Shown piece after piece: positions 19,301-27,502 of a stretch of 64,000 nucleotides of DNA (its first letter is position 1; each line of letters begins with the position of its first letter). Origin of the DNA: Spirosoma endophyticum (lineage in GTDB: Bacteria > Bacteroidota > Bacteroidia > Cytophagales > Spirosomataceae); contig NZ_FOLQ01000014.1 in assembly GCF_900112365.1 (NCBI RefSeq), positions 1 through 64,000 of the forward strand, given 5' to 3'. The position numbers and the translations under genes were made by a program. Under the pieces are notes generated by a model. The model saw nothing but the letters and a program-made list of their open reading frames with translations, was not told the origin of the DNA and did not search any database.

Positions 19301-19589
19301 GCCCCGTATGGATGCCGCCCGTACCTCAGATTTTGATGCCCAGTCGGACCGGTGGCTGATCGATGCCAGCTACATGAACCTTCGTTCAGTAACGCTTTCG
19401 TATACGATTCCCAACGTACTGGCGCGTAAATTATTCCTGGAGAATGCCCAGGTGTATGTGAGTGGCGAAAACCTCCTCATCCTGTCGGGTCGGAAAGGAA
19501 TGAACGTACAACAACAATTCAATGGCGTAACCGGCAATGTATTCAGTCCAGCCAAGAGCCTGGTACTGGGTGTTTCGTTTACACTTTAA
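16383..19589 (+). CDS. SusC/RagA-family TonB-linked outer-membrane protein
   Basis: A protein of 1068 residues with a signal peptide (MRKILFNSWLLTMLFCLPVLAQ). A carboxypeptidase-regulatory-like domain follows (about 25-105, GRVTSSEDAAGLPGVSV and TTTDADGNYRISV), then the TonB plug with the family hallmark DPLYVVDGIPY and SVLKDAASTALYGSRAANG, and a beta-barrel to the C-terminal residue. With its SusD partner 14 bases downstream it forms a lid-and-barrel importer powered by TonB. No glycosidase, protease or sigma/anti-sigma pair is next to it, so the ligand cannot be inferred. It is distinct from the two other SusC proteins in the window. Confidence 0.96.
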   Translation: MRKILFNSWLLTMLFCLPVLAQDVAVSGRVTSSEDAAGLPGVSVQLKGTTRGTTTDADGNYRISVPASGHLVFSFIGFASQDIAVGNKSSITVSLVPDAANLDEVIVTTFGTAKRTSFTGSAGTLSPEQILKRPVSNLGQALSGAISGVQTTAGTGQPGAAPDIRIRGFGSISSGNDPLYVVDGIPYSGNISNISPSDIESVSVLKDAASTALYGSRAANGVVVVTTKKGQKDRSTINVRYTKGLSTRGLPEYDRVGVGEYYPLMWETYRNSIAYRATNPVALATANADATARLISLVGYNAYNVPDNQVVDVNGQMNPNAQLRFSPESLDWEKPIMRQGNRDELNVSFAGGQNKSDYFLSLSYLNDKGYLIRSDFERITGRLNINSQIKPWFKTGANLALTLNKSNQADAGGTGGSTTFVNPFFFSRNIGPIYPVYAYDPANPGQFLTLPNGDRRWDYGNLTSLGLPARPQFGGRHSVAETVLNQNYLRRNVVSARGYAEVSFLKDFKFTANIGTDLTTINTYTYGNPEIGDGAPAGRATHEFQNINSYNLNQLLNYNKSFGKNSFDVLLGHENFQVGDNNLTGSRSQQIVDGNYELVNFTTTTNLSSVAFQRRVEGYFARVNYDYDQKYFLSGSVRRDGSSKFYQDVRWGNFYSVSGAWRIDQEEFLRSIPTINALKLRASYGQTGNDGGGNTGQDAQDNTISYYAWQALYGLGGWNNASEAGILQTSLGNRNLAWESSNAFDVALEFSLFKGRVSGTVEYFDRRSSNLIFAVPLPLSDGISTVTRNIGTMYNRGVEIELGIEPIRTKDFTWRLDLNATKIKNNITKMPDENPEIISSSDNTKKLAVGHSIYDYWLREFRGVNPANGEVEYRAASYIATNSRITEAGDTLTSNVNNARYHYSGSSVPAMSGGFTNTFRYKGLSLSALFVYQLGGKTYDAAYAALMSSGGYGSAKSTDILRRWRNPGDITDVPRMDAARTSDFDAQSDRWLIDASYMNLRSVTLSYTIPNVLARKLFLENAQVYVSGENLLILSGRKGMNVQQQFNGVTGNVFSPAKSLVLGVSFTL

Positions 19590-19603
19590 GCTTTAAAGAA
19601 CTC

Positions 19604-21082
19604 ATGAAAAAAAGATATTTGACGCTGGTAATGGCGCTGGGCCTGTTGGCAACGGCCTGCGAAAAAGAATACCTGGAAACGTCACCGACTAACAATATTG
19701 ATGCAGCGGCCGCCTTCTCGACCACTAAAAATGCAACTGCTGCCATCAATGGTATATACAGGGCCATGGTCGTACGGTATTTAAGTTCACAGGGCCATTT
19801 CGGGCATCCTGCCATGATGATCATTCTGGACGTTATGGGTGAGGATGTGCAGATCAATAATACGTCAAACACCTGGCATCTTCCCGAAATACGCTGGCAG
19901 GCGCACCGGTCGGAGACAGCCGTAGGCGACCAGTTGGCCTATGAACTCTATTACCGACTGATCGGGAATGCCAACATCGCTATTGCTAATATCGATGCGG
20001 CTGCTGGTGCACAGTCGGAGCGGAACCAGGTTAAAGGCGAAGCGCTGGGGATTCGGGCTTTTTCGTACTTCAACCTGGTTCAACTCTACGGGAAGCGCTA
20101 TGATGCTGCGGCCAAGCCCAATAGTCAACTTGGGGTGCCGCTTGTATTGACGCCGACAACCGAAGGAATGCCCCGAGCAACAGTTGAGGAAATCTACACT
20201 CAGATCAATAAGGACCTGGTCGATGCAGCTGCCCTTCTGACCTCGACCCGTAGCTATAAGTCGCACATCAACCTAGAAGTGATAAAAGGATTTCAGGCGC
20301 GGGTGGCGTTAACCCAGCAGAACTGGGCCGATGCCGCCAAGTTTGCCGCTGATGCGCGTAAGCCCTATACGCTCATGAGTGTAGCGCAGTATCAGGAAGG
20401 ATTTTCGGATATCAGCAATCCCGAATGGATGTGGGGATTTGATCACGTGGAAGATCAGTCGGAGTTCTTTGGCGCGTTTCACTCGTACATCTCCAGCAAC
20501 TATAATTCCACAAACATTCGTGTAGACCCGAAACAGATCAATAGTGCGCTTTATGACCAGATTCCAGCTACGGACGTGCGCTCGAAGATGTGGGTTAAAA
20601 CGCCAACGACGACCAACTCTGTAGTACCGACGGGTGGTATTCGGGTCCCTTACTTAAATCAGAAATTCCGGCTGCCGGGTACACCGTCCACCAGTGCTAT
20701 GGGCGATATTCCCTATATGCGTGCTGCCGAAATGTACCTGATCGAAGCAGAAGCGCAGGCACGTCAGGGAAATGCCACGGCCGCGGCCACGGTGTTATTC
20801 GATCTGGTGAGCAAGCGTGACCCTTCCTATAAACTGTCTACCAAAACGGGTACGGCTTTGACGGATGAGATTATGTTCAATCGGCGGGTTGAATTATGGG
20901 GCGAAGGCGTTCGGTTTACGGACCTGAAGCGACTGAATCTACCCCTGAATCGAAACAATACCAACGCCAACTCTGCTGTAGTGGTACTCTTCGACGTACC
21001 TGCCGGCGATAAACAGTGGGAGTTTTTGATTCCACGAAGGGAGCTAAACGCGAACAAGGCAATCGTCCAGAATCCGCTGTAA
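19604..21082 (+). CDS. SusD/RagB-family outer-membrane lipoprotein
   Basis: A protein of 492 residues with a lipoprotein signal (LGLLATACEKEYLETSP; lipidated Cys in the ATAC lipobox). Residues 45-140 and 170-300 hold the TPR-like helices of SusD proteins, and the C-terminal part has the usual YMRAAEMYLIEAEAQARQG and RRVELWGEG segments. It is the surface substrate-binding partner of the SusC protein just upstream and shares its operon. A hairpin terminator follows at 21104-21139. The ligand is unknown. Confidence 0.95.
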   Translation: MKKRYLTLVMALGLLATACEKEYLETSPTNNIDAAAAFSTTKNATAAINGIYRAMVVRYLSSQGHFGHPAMMIILDVMGEDVQINNTSNTWHLPEIRWQAHRSETAVGDQLAYELYYRLIGNANIAIANIDAAAGAQSERNQVKGEALGIRAFSYFNLVQLYGKRYDAAAKPNSQLGVPLVLTPTTEGMPRATVEEIYTQINKDLVDAAALLTSTRSYKSHINLEVIKGFQARVALTQQNWADAAKFAADARKPYTLMSVAQYQEGFSDISNPEWMWGFDHVEDQSEFFGAFHSYISSNYNSTNIRVDPKQINSALYDQIPATDVRSKMWVKTPTTTNSVVPTGGIRVPYLNQKFRLPGTPSTSAMGDIPYMRAAEMYLIEAEAQARQGNATAAATVLFDLVSKRDPSYKLSTKTGTALTDEIMFNRRVELWGEGVRFTDLKRLNLPLNRNNTNANSAVVVLFDVPAGDKQWEFLIPRRELNANKAIVQNPL

Positions 21083-21103
21083 GAATCTCTTGATAGGTTT
21101 GCC

Positions 21104-21139
21104 AAACGCGCTCGATGGAATAGTCTGTCGAGCGCGTTT
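21104..21139 (+). terminator. rho-independent terminator of the first susCD pair
   Basis: Perfect 12-bp stem AAACGCGCTCGA / TCGAGCGCGTTT with a 12-base loop, followed by TTG and a short T run, 21 bases after the SusD stop. Confidence 0.85.
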
Positions 21140-21247
21140 TTGTTGCCGTAGAACGCCAATTCGTGCCAGTCTTTCGAATTTACTGTTTACGTCAGCAAGC
21201 TTATGCTCGTTGGAAGCCCATTTCCTTTTTTCTCGGAATTGTGAAGA

Positions 21248-22714
21248 TCAACTAGTCGCTAACTGTATCGGCACAGGCAGACCGAATCCTTCGCGCAGGG
21301 CGACGCGGGCTGCGTGATAACCGCACATGCCGTGCACACCTCCGCCCGGTGGAGTAGACGATGAGCAGATAAAAATGCCCGGTGCCGAGGTTTTGTAGGG
21401 CGATAAGCTAACCACCGGCCGGGTGTACAATTGCCCGATGTCAATAATGCCGCCGTTGATGTCGCCACCGATATAGTTCGGATTGTAGGCTTCCATCTGA
21501 GTCGTGTTCATCGTATGACGATCCAGAATCCGGTCGCGAAAACCCGGGGCAAATCGCTCCACCTGCTGCTCAATGATCTCGGTTCGGTCGAGAGTCGAGC
21601 CATTTGGTACGTGGCAGTACGCCCAGGCAGTCTGCTTGCCTTCGGGCGCTCGGGTAATGTCAAAAAGGCTCTGTTGAGCCAGCAAAATGTACGGCCGGTC
21701 GGGATGTTTGCCGTCTGACGTCGCCTGTTCGGCTTCGGCAATTTCTTCGAACGTACCGCCCAGATGAACCGTCCCCGCCTGTTGGGCTTCAGGCGCGGTG
21801 AACGGAATGGGTCCGTCTAGCGCCCAGTCGATTTTAAAGACGCCCATGCCATAGCGATAGTTTTCTAACTGCTTGCGATAAATGGTCGAAAACCGATCTC
21901 CGGCAATGCTGAGTAACTGTTTCGGCGTAACATCGAACAAGACAACCCGCGTCGACGGAATGTCTTTCATCGATTTTACCAACGTATTGGTTTCGATTTT
22001 CCCGCCAATCGAACGGAAATAAGACGCCAGTGCATTCGCAATCGACTGGGAACCCCCTTTTGGAATCGGCCAACTGTAGAGATGTCCGGCCGTCATGAGT
22101 ACCATGGCAATAGCCGCCGTGGTCAGGTTACTCAATGGCTGGATGGCGTGCGCGGCCATGCCTGCCAGCAATCCCCGCGCTTCCTTTGTCTTGAATCGCT
22201 TCACGAGTTGCGTAGCGGGCAAAAGCGCATCCAGCCCAAAACTGGCCATGTTGATTGGATGCTTCGGAAAACGGAGTGGTCCCAGAATATCAGGCGCCAT
22301 CGACGGCCAGTTTCGCACAACGGGTTCCAGCAGATTCCGATACGTCTGTTCATCAATTCCCAGAGATTGGGCTGTCTCCGTTATCGAACGCTGTAGCGCA
22401 GCGGCAGTGCCACCATCAAACGGATGGGCGGCAGGTATCGGTGGTTCAATAAATTCCAGCCCATGTTCAGCGAGAGGTAAGGTTCGGAAAAAAGGCGAAC
22501 CGACTGCCAATGGATGAATGGCCGAACAAATATCGTGCACAAAGCCGGGTTGCATGAGTTCGGCCGAGCGGAGGCCACCGCCAATGGTATCCTTCGCTTC
22601 CAGCACAAGGACCGACAAGCCAGCCCGTTGCATGGTGATGGCCGCACTCAGTCCGTTAGGCCCGGAGCCAACGACTACCGCATCGTAGTCTCGTTTGCCT
22701 GTTATTATTTCCAT
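21248..22714 (-). CDS. FAD-dependent oxidoreductase, phytoene-dehydrogenase (CrtI)-like
   Basis: A protein of 488 residues. The N-terminal dinucleotide-binding motif is DAVVVGSGPNGLSAAI with a later VLVLEAKDTIGGGLRS, typical of the CrtI/amine-oxidase-like group. A second FAD-contact region near the C-terminus has GIFICSSSTPPGGGVHGMCG. These enzymes oxidise or isomerise isoprenoids, amines or retinoids; the substrate here is not known. The start overlaps the end of the sulfite dehydrogenase gene by 10 bases, which indicates translational coupling in one operon with that enzyme and its cytochrome. No carotenoid genes are near, so a role with the sulfite dehydrogenase is at least as likely as one in pigment synthesis. 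Confidence 0.85.
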   Translation of the reverse strand: MEIITGKRDYDAVVVGSGPNGLSAAITMQRAGLSVLVLEAKDTIGGGLRSAELMQPGFVHDICSAIHPLAVGSPFFRTLPLAEHGLEFIEPPIPAAHPFDGGTAAALQRSITETAQSLGIDEQTYRNLLEPVVRNWPSMAPDILGPLRFPKHPINMASFGLDALLPATQLVKRFKTKEARGLLAGMAAHAIQPLSNLTTAAIAMVLMTAGHLYSWPIPKGGSQSIANALASYFRSIGGKIETNTLVKSMKDIPSTRVVLFDVTPKQLLSIAGDRFSTIYRKQLENYRYGMGVFKIDWALDGPIPFTAPEAQQAGTVHLGGTFEEIAEAEQATSDGKHPDRPYILLAQQSLFDITRAPEGKQTAWAYCHVPNGSTLDRTEIIEQQVERFAPGFRDRILDRHTMNTTQMEAYNPNYIGGDINGGIIDIGQLYTRPVVSLSPYKTSAPGIFICSSSTPPGGGVHGMCGYHAARVALREGFGLPVPIQLATS

Positions 22715-23979
22715 GTTTCAGGTCGGTGTAGCACGCGGCCGTCGCGTTTGATTTGCCAGGCCGTTATCGGGTTCAGGTGATAGCCGCCCATGTCGGGACC
22801 ACGCGCTTCCAGCAACTGGCCAATAGTGGGTTGAATGTAACCCGTTTCGTCCGTAACGCGGCTCATAATTTCAGTTTCGTCCCCTTTCCACTGCCATAAA
22901 TAACGAAAAGCCGTGTGCGCTTTATCTAAAATCGGGTCCTGCAACGTAGCAGAATGCCAGCTTTTACCCGCATCGGTACTTACATCAACCCGACTGACTT
23001 TCCCGCGTCCACTCCAGGCCAGCCCCCGTATCTCGATCCAGCCCGGTTGTACGGGGTTGGGGTAGGCCGGGAACGTAATGATTGAACGAGCGTCGATATC
23101 GAAACTGAACTGCCGGAATTTGCCCGGGCCGCGTTCGGTGTCTTTAATTGGCTCGGTGTATTTCGAGGTTTCTTCGCGGGTCATGTAGGGTTGATCCGAC
23201 AGTTCAAGTCGCCGGAGCCATTTTACATTGGTGTTCCCTTCCCAACCCGGCAAAAACAAACGAACCGGATAGCCCTGCTCGGGACGTAGTGCCTCGCCGT
23301 TTTGGGCATAGGCGATGATGGCGTCGTCCCAGCCTTTTCTGATCGGAATACTACGTGTCATAACGGCCGCATCACCCCCTTCGGCAAGAAACCACGTAGC
23401 AACTGGTCTCACACCCACCTCCCGGAACAGCGTCGACAGCTTGACGCCCGTCCATTCGCTCTGGCTGGTCAGCCCGCAAATATCCTGCGGGCTAAGCGTT
23501 TCTTTTCCGGTACGAAAATTTCCGGAACATTCCAGAAAGGCGATGCGCGATACCGACGGAAAACGCTTTAAATCGGCCAGGTTGAACACCATTGGTTTCT
23601 CCACCATACCATGAATGAGCAATTCATGTTTGGCGGGATCAATGGCAGGGACGCCGTTATGGTGCCGTTCAAAATGCAGGTCCGACGGCGTCAACATGCC
23701 GTAGAGATCCTGCAAAGGGGTTCGGGAGGAAATATCGGACGGTTTCTTGGCTGCTTTCTCGAATAACGACCTCGTGCCGCGTTCGCCGGGTGGAACGCCT
23801 GGTCGTTTAGTTGGATCGTCGGCCGGAAAACTGGTTCCTGAAATACCAATCTGTACAGCTTTGGCGAATGACGTTTGGACGACAGCCACCGCAGCGGTTG
23901 CAGCTCCACCCAACAACGTCCGGCGACTGAGCTTTTTCGGTGTGGGCATGTTTGTCACCTGATTATCTGTTGATTTCAT
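22705..23979 (-). CDS. Tat-exported molybdopterin sulfite dehydrogenase (SoxC/SorA-like)
   Basis: A protein of 424 residues. A twin-arginine signal (LSRRTLLGGAATAAVAVV) sends the folded enzyme to the periplasm. The oxidoreductase molybdopterin-binding domain (about 95-270) contains the molybdenum-ligating cysteine in FLECSGNFR. The C-terminal Mo-co dimerisation domain follows (GRGKVSRVDVSTDAGKSW). It should oxidise sulfite, or in the SoxCD sense a protein-bound sulfane sulfur, passing electrons to a c-type cytochrome. That cytochrome is encoded two bases upstream. Length and domain order fit SoxC. No SoxXYZAB genes are in the window, so free sulfite is the more likely substrate. Confidence 0.92.
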   Translation of the reverse strand: MKSTDNQVTNMPTPKKLSRRTLLGGAATAAVAVVQTSFAKAVQIGISGTSFPADDPTKRPGVPPGERGTRSLFEKAAKKPSDISSRTPLQDLYGMLTPSDLHFERHHNGVPAIDPAKHELLIHGMVEKPMVFNLADLKRFPSVSRIAFLECSGNFRTGKETLSPQDICGLTSQSEWTGVKLSTLFREVGVRPVATWFLAEGGDAAVMTRSIPIRKGWDDAIIAYAQNGEALRPEQGYPVRLFLPGWEGNTNVKWLRRLELSDQPYMTREETSKYTEPIKDTERGPGKFRQFSFDIDARSIITFPAYPNPVQPGWIEIRGLAWSGRGKVSRVDVSTDAGKSWHSATLQDPILDKAHTAFRYLWQWKGDETEIMSRVTDETGYIQPTIGQLLEARGPDMGGYHLNPITAWQIKRDGRVLHRPETWK

Positions 23980-23981
23980 CG

Positions 23982-24578
23982 TTACCGGATTTCGGGACCA
24001 CCGCGCCGGTCGTCGGGGAGGAATAAATTTTTGGCAGGCATGACGACCTTCGGCAATGTTTGAGCATTGATCACGGCTTTATCATTAATAATGTGACTGG
24101 CGTTGAGTAGAAATGCGGTCAGATTATAGACCTCCTCATTCGTGAGCGAACCCGGCTGGTTGAACGGCATAGCCCGCCGGATGTAATCAAAGACCGTAGT
24201 AGCGTAGGGCCAATAATTGCCAATAGTCTTCTCCGCTCGCTTACCCGACGCGGCTCCGCTCGTAACCAGCGTACCGCCAGGCCCACCACCACCGTCTGTG
24301 CCATGACAAGCTGCGCATTTCAGTGTAAAAATAGCTTTCCCAGCCGTAGCCGTTCCCGACCCGGCAGGTAGTCCTTTTCCATCGGGTCGTATGTCGATAT
24401 CCAGCAGGGCAATCTCTGCTTGCGTCGCCGGCCGACCCAGACCAAAGCTGGCGGGCCAGGGTAACGTATCGACTCTACCTATGGCTGACCGCTCTTGTCC
24501 ATTTGCCCGATAACCGCTATCAAGTGTTAAGAGCAAAAACGCTCCTACCAGGCAAGCGCCATACCTCGATTTCTTCAT
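23982..24578 (-). CDS. c-type cytochrome, SoxD-like partner of the sulfite dehydrogenase
   Basis: The start is placed at 24578 because the signal peptide MKKSRYGACLVGAFLLLTLDSG begins there; an in-frame extension to 24617 adds only 13 residues ahead of it. The mature protein of about 175 residues has one haem site, CAACH, followed by GGGGPGG, and a likely axial methionine in RRAMPFNQPGSL. It should accept electrons from the SoxC-like enzyme, whose gene starts two bases after its stop, and pass them to the respiratory chain. The spacing to its partner leaves little doubt that the two are co-translated. Confidence 0.9.
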   Translation of the reverse strand: MKKSRYGACLVGAFLLLTLDSGYRANGQERSAIGRVDTLPWPASFGLGRPATQAEIALLDIDIRPDGKGLPAGSGTATAGKAIFTLKCAACHGTDGGGGPGGTLVTSGAASGKRAEKTIGNYWPYATTVFDYIRRAMPFNQPGSLTNEEVYNLTAFLLNASHIINDKAVINAQTLPKVVMPAKNLFLPDDRRGGPEIR

Positions 24579-24621
24579 TCGTTGATTTTTTAAGTAACGA
24601 CACTCTTGTTTTGGCAAAATC

Positions 24622-24720
24622 TACCCCACCCCCGGCCCCTCCCCTTTAACTAAGAGGAGGGGTGACTTGCGGATATTAGCTAGTGCTAGTAGCCCCTCCC
24701 GTGTTTTTCAGGGGAGGGGT
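24622..24720. repeat. C/G-rich dispersed palindromic repeat, copy 1
   Basis: Starts TACCCCACCCCCGGCCCCTC and continues with GAGGAGGGGTGACTTGC, GATATTAGC, TAGTGCTAGTAG, and ends CAGGGGAGGGGT. The whole order recurs at 32274-32375 with few differences. CCCCTCCCC and GGGGAGGGG segments can pair with each other. It sits in the spacer between the DUF1684 gene and the cytochrome gene, within the minus-strand cluster. Confidence 0.8.
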
Positions 24721-24737
24721 AATTTATGAACGCTATC

Positions 24738-25619
24738 TTAATGATCGCCATACCGTTTTTCGCCGGCTGCAACGGCGACGGCCAGTTTATTCTCTTTGGG
24801 CGGTGTTGGGCAGGTAGCATAAGGTGTAAAAGCACAGGGCGGATTCGTTGCTTTGTTAAAATCCAGATACGTATATCCATCAGCGTCGGGGCCGGGCGCA
24901 TCCAGGAATCGGCCACCGCCATAGGTTTCGTGTTTGTTGGTTTGATCGGCGAAAACAAAATGCAGGTGCTCAACGGTGCCGGTAGCGTCTAAGCTGTATT
25001 CTTTACCGTTCACTATAAACAACAATCTGCCAGGCGAATCCTGCTCGCTCACGCGCCCTGTGATGTCCGTAATCGCGATTTTTTTGCCAGCCGTCGGGAT
25101 GAACTTAGCTTTGATCCGCCAATCGGTGCTGATTGGGTACGTATCAATTCCCTTGAACTCTTTCAAATAGGGGCTTTCCAGATCGCGCAGACGAACGGCG
25201 TATTTATCACCCCGCTGAATGACAAACCAGCGCAGCGATTTATGCTTGAGAACGAGCGGTTTTCCGGTATAGGGGAAAATATTCAGCTTCGTTACGGGTT
25301 TGTCGCCTTCATAAACCTGCGCTCCGGCACTGGTTTCAAGGGTGACTCTGCCCTTATTGAGGATGAATTTTCCTAATTGGGCATCGCTGTGATCGGATGG
25401 AAACACGATGGTGTTCTTGTCACTGCCTCCGAACGTATTGGCCCCTTCGTTCAGCCAGAACAGACCAGCCAGATTTAGCCAGCCATCTTCTTGCTTCAAG
25501 GCTTCTACTCGTTTTTCATGCCAGCTTTTGATTTCTTCTTCGTACCCGTTATCTGGTCTGAACGCCAGGATGGAACTGAGCAAAAGGAGGAAGAACCAGT
25601 AGGTTGATTGCGTTTTCAT
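24738..25619 (-). CDS. DUF1684 family secreted protein
   Basis: A protein of 293 residues with a signal peptide (MKTQSTYWFFLLLLSSILAF). The DUF1684 domain is recognised by SWHEKRVEALKQEDGWLNLA at its start, GLFWLNEGANTFG, and the C-terminal GGRFLDAPGPDADGYTYLDF plus NPPCAFTPYATCPTPP. The two or three conserved cysteines near the C-terminus are a hallmark. The biochemical function of the family is unknown. It lies between the His-rich TPR gene and the cytochrome/sulfite dehydrogenase genes, all on the same strand, but repeats on both sides could separate the transcripts. Confidence 0.85.
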   Translation of the reverse strand: MKTQSTYWFFLLLLSSILAFRPDNGYEEEIKSWHEKRVEALKQEDGWLNLAGLFWLNEGANTFGGSDKNTIVFPSDHSDAQLGKFILNKGRVTLETSAGAQVYEGDKPVTKLNIFPYTGKPLVLKHKSLRWFVIQRGDKYAVRLRDLESPYLKEFKGIDTYPISTDWRIKAKFIPTAGKKIAITDITGRVSEQDSPGRLLFIVNGKEYSLDATGTVEHLHFVFADQTNKHETYGGGRFLDAPGPDADGYTYLDFNKATNPPCAFTPYATCPTPPKENKLAVAVAAGEKRYGDH

Positions 25620-25671
25620 GAGCTTATGTTTAACTAGTTGAAACGATTTTATTTGTCACTAAAAGTTTTTG

Positions 25672-25755
25672 AACACAGAGGCACAAAGAACACAGAGGTT
25701 TAAATGATTACTAATCAGCTATTTGAAACTCTGTGTTCTTTGTGCCTCTGTGTTT
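25672..25755. repeat. long hairpin repeat between TPR and DUF1684 genes
   Basis: Two arms of about 30 bases, AACACAGAGGCACAAAGAAC at the left and its complement ending TGCCTCTGTGTTT at the right, pair across a 24-base AT-rich loop. It lies immediately downstream of the TPR gene's promoter-distal side and may end or attenuate transcription between the two minus-strand genes. The GAGGCACAAAGAACACAGAG word looks like a mobile palindrome and not a simple terminator. Confidence 0.6.
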
Positions 25756-25768
25756 AATAAATTTTTTA

Positions 25769-27478
25769 CTACAGAGGAAACAAGTATTTATCTCCGTGTT
25801 GAGTGATCGCCTTGACGCGGGTTGCGTAGTCATTGGCTTTCGTCAGATCGCCTTTTTGTTTGTAGACCGTATACAGTCCCCAGTAGGCATTGGCCGAATT
25901 AGGGTGTCGTTCCAGCAGGGCTGTGTAGGCCGCAATCGCTTTGTCATACTTTCCCGCTTTCAGATGGGCTTCGGCCAGGCTAATCAGCACCGGACGGGCA
26001 TAGGTTGGCGGTTCGCTATAGCCGAGTTCATCCTCCTTTTTCTTCGCTTTTTCCAGCAGGGCAATCGCTTCGGCGTATCTATTCTCGGCGCTTTTGATAA
26101 CGCCCTGCAATTCCAGCGACGCTACGTTTAAATCGCTGATTCGCCGGGTCGAAATCACCTCGTCCAACGATAGCTGGTTACTGTTCCGCCAAAGCGACGC
26201 GTCGAGGGCATCGGCCTGTTTTTTAGCCTCGCCCAGCTTATTTTTTCGGACGGCATCCATGCCCGAAGCGAAATAGAAAAGTCCATCTTTGTAGGCCATT
26301 GCTTTGGTCGAGTACAGGCTGTCCTTGTCCAGTTGAATGGCCGCCAGTCGAGTGGCCGCTTTGTCGTAAAACCCGAAGCACAATTCCATTTTGACGGGCG
26401 CAATGACACCCTGATAGAAAAAACGGCCTTCGTATTTCTGCTTCCGCTCTTTGGTGGCAGGCATGTTTTTTAACTTCTCGGCGTAGTATAAAGCCGTCGC
26501 GTACCGACCATCTTCGGCACAATTGGAGAGCAAGTAATTGATGTTGTGGATGTAGTTCCAGGCATCTACCTCTGGAATGTGTTGCTTTTTCATGTAGGCC
26601 GAATCCACCGCCAGCGAGGCCGTAAAGGCGTCATAGGCTTTTTTGTAATCGCCCACTTTGTAATAAATATGACCAGGCATGTGAACCATGTGCCCCGAAG
26701 CAGGGGCCAGCTTCGGTAGGAGTTCCGAACTTTTTAGCGCCCGTTCCGGACAGCAGTTTTCCATCAAATGAATCCAGTAATGATGCACGGCGGCATTATT
26801 GGGATGGGTCTTTAGCAAATCACGTAGCAAATACTCGGAGTAAAGCTGACCTTCGCGCGGGTTCATCGCGGCATCGTAACCGCCCATTTTACTCAGGGCC
26901 AGAAACAGCTTTGCATCAACATCTTCGGGGTATTTGTGAATGATTAGTTCGAGTTTCTTCTGGTAGCCCGATTTTCCGTTTTCGCTATCGGCATCACGTA
27001 CTAAAATGCCTTCGGCGTAGAGTTTTTCGTGGTCAGACGCTACGTTTTTCAGGGCCTTCAACTTCCTGATCGCCAGTTTTTTGTCAGCCTCAAAATCGGT
27101 GCCCTCAATAGACCCAATAGCACTGCATAACCCCCAATACGGCATGATTGCCGTTGAGTCGTGACGGATGGCTTCTTTGAACGCACGATACGCTTCAAAA
27201 TCCCAAAAGCAGTGCAATAGGGATACTCCCTGGCTAAAAAAACGCTGCGTTTGCGGTGATGCCGTCTTTATTTGTAGCTCGGACGTACCGATTCCGGGGA
27301 TCAATTCGGGTGCGGGCAGGTTATGCACAAAAACCGTTTCCTTTCGGTAATCCTGGATATGGTTCAAATGATCATGACTTTCGCCATCGTGCGCTTCGTG
27401 CTGATGCTCCGCTTGCCGAACGCGCTGCCCCAGGGCACTACAGGCGAGCAGACAGAATACTAAAAGGTGAAGTTTCAT
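25769..27478 (-). CDS. secreted tetratricopeptide-repeat protein with His-rich N-terminus
   Basis: The start is put at 27478 (MKLHLLVFCLLACSALGQ, a clean signal peptide); an upstream in-frame ATG at 27487 adds three residues. The mature N-terminus is rich in histidine and acid (HQHEAHDGESHDHLNH), which could bind a metal. TPR-like helices follow, clearest near 195-300 and 480-560 (GKYDKAIAAYTALLERHPNS). Proteins of this layout, about 570 residues long and with FFSQGVSLLHCFWDFEAYRAF, are widespread in Bacteroidota but uncharacterised. It follows a SusC/SusD pair on the same strand, with 24 bases to the SusD stop, so it probably belongs to that operon. Confidence 0.85.
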   Translation of the reverse strand: MKLHLLVFCLLACSALGQRVRQAEHQHEAHDGESHDHLNHIQDYRKETVFVHNLPAPELIPGIGTSELQIKTASPQTQRFFSQGVSLLHCFWDFEAYRAFKEAIRHDSTAIMPYWGLCSAIGSIEGTDFEADKKLAIRKLKALKNVASDHEKLYAEGILVRDADSENGKSGYQKKLELIIHKYPEDVDAKLFLALSKMGGYDAAMNPREGQLYSEYLLRDLLKTHPNNAAVHHYWIHLMENCCPERALKSSELLPKLAPASGHMVHMPGHIYYKVGDYKKAYDAFTASLAVDSAYMKKQHIPEVDAWNYIHNINYLLSNCAEDGRYATALYYAEKLKNMPATKERKQKYEGRFFYQGVIAPVKMELCFGFYDKAATRLAAIQLDKDSLYSTKAMAYKDGLFYFASGMDAVRKNKLGEAKKQADALDASLWRNSNQLSLDEVISTRRISDLNVASLELQGVIKSAENRYAEAIALLEKAKKKEDELGYSEPPTYARPVLISLAEAHLKAGKYDKAIAAYTALLERHPNSANAYWGLYTVYKQKGDLTKANDYATRVKAITQHGDKYLFPL

Positions 27479-27502
27479 AGAATCCACAGAATCAAATCGG
27501 AA

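Noticed and set aside
24622..24720. Simple terminator or CRISPR-like repeat.
   Set aside because: A second copy with the same non-pairing inner blocks at 32274 shows a dispersed repeat; there is no regular spacing or array.
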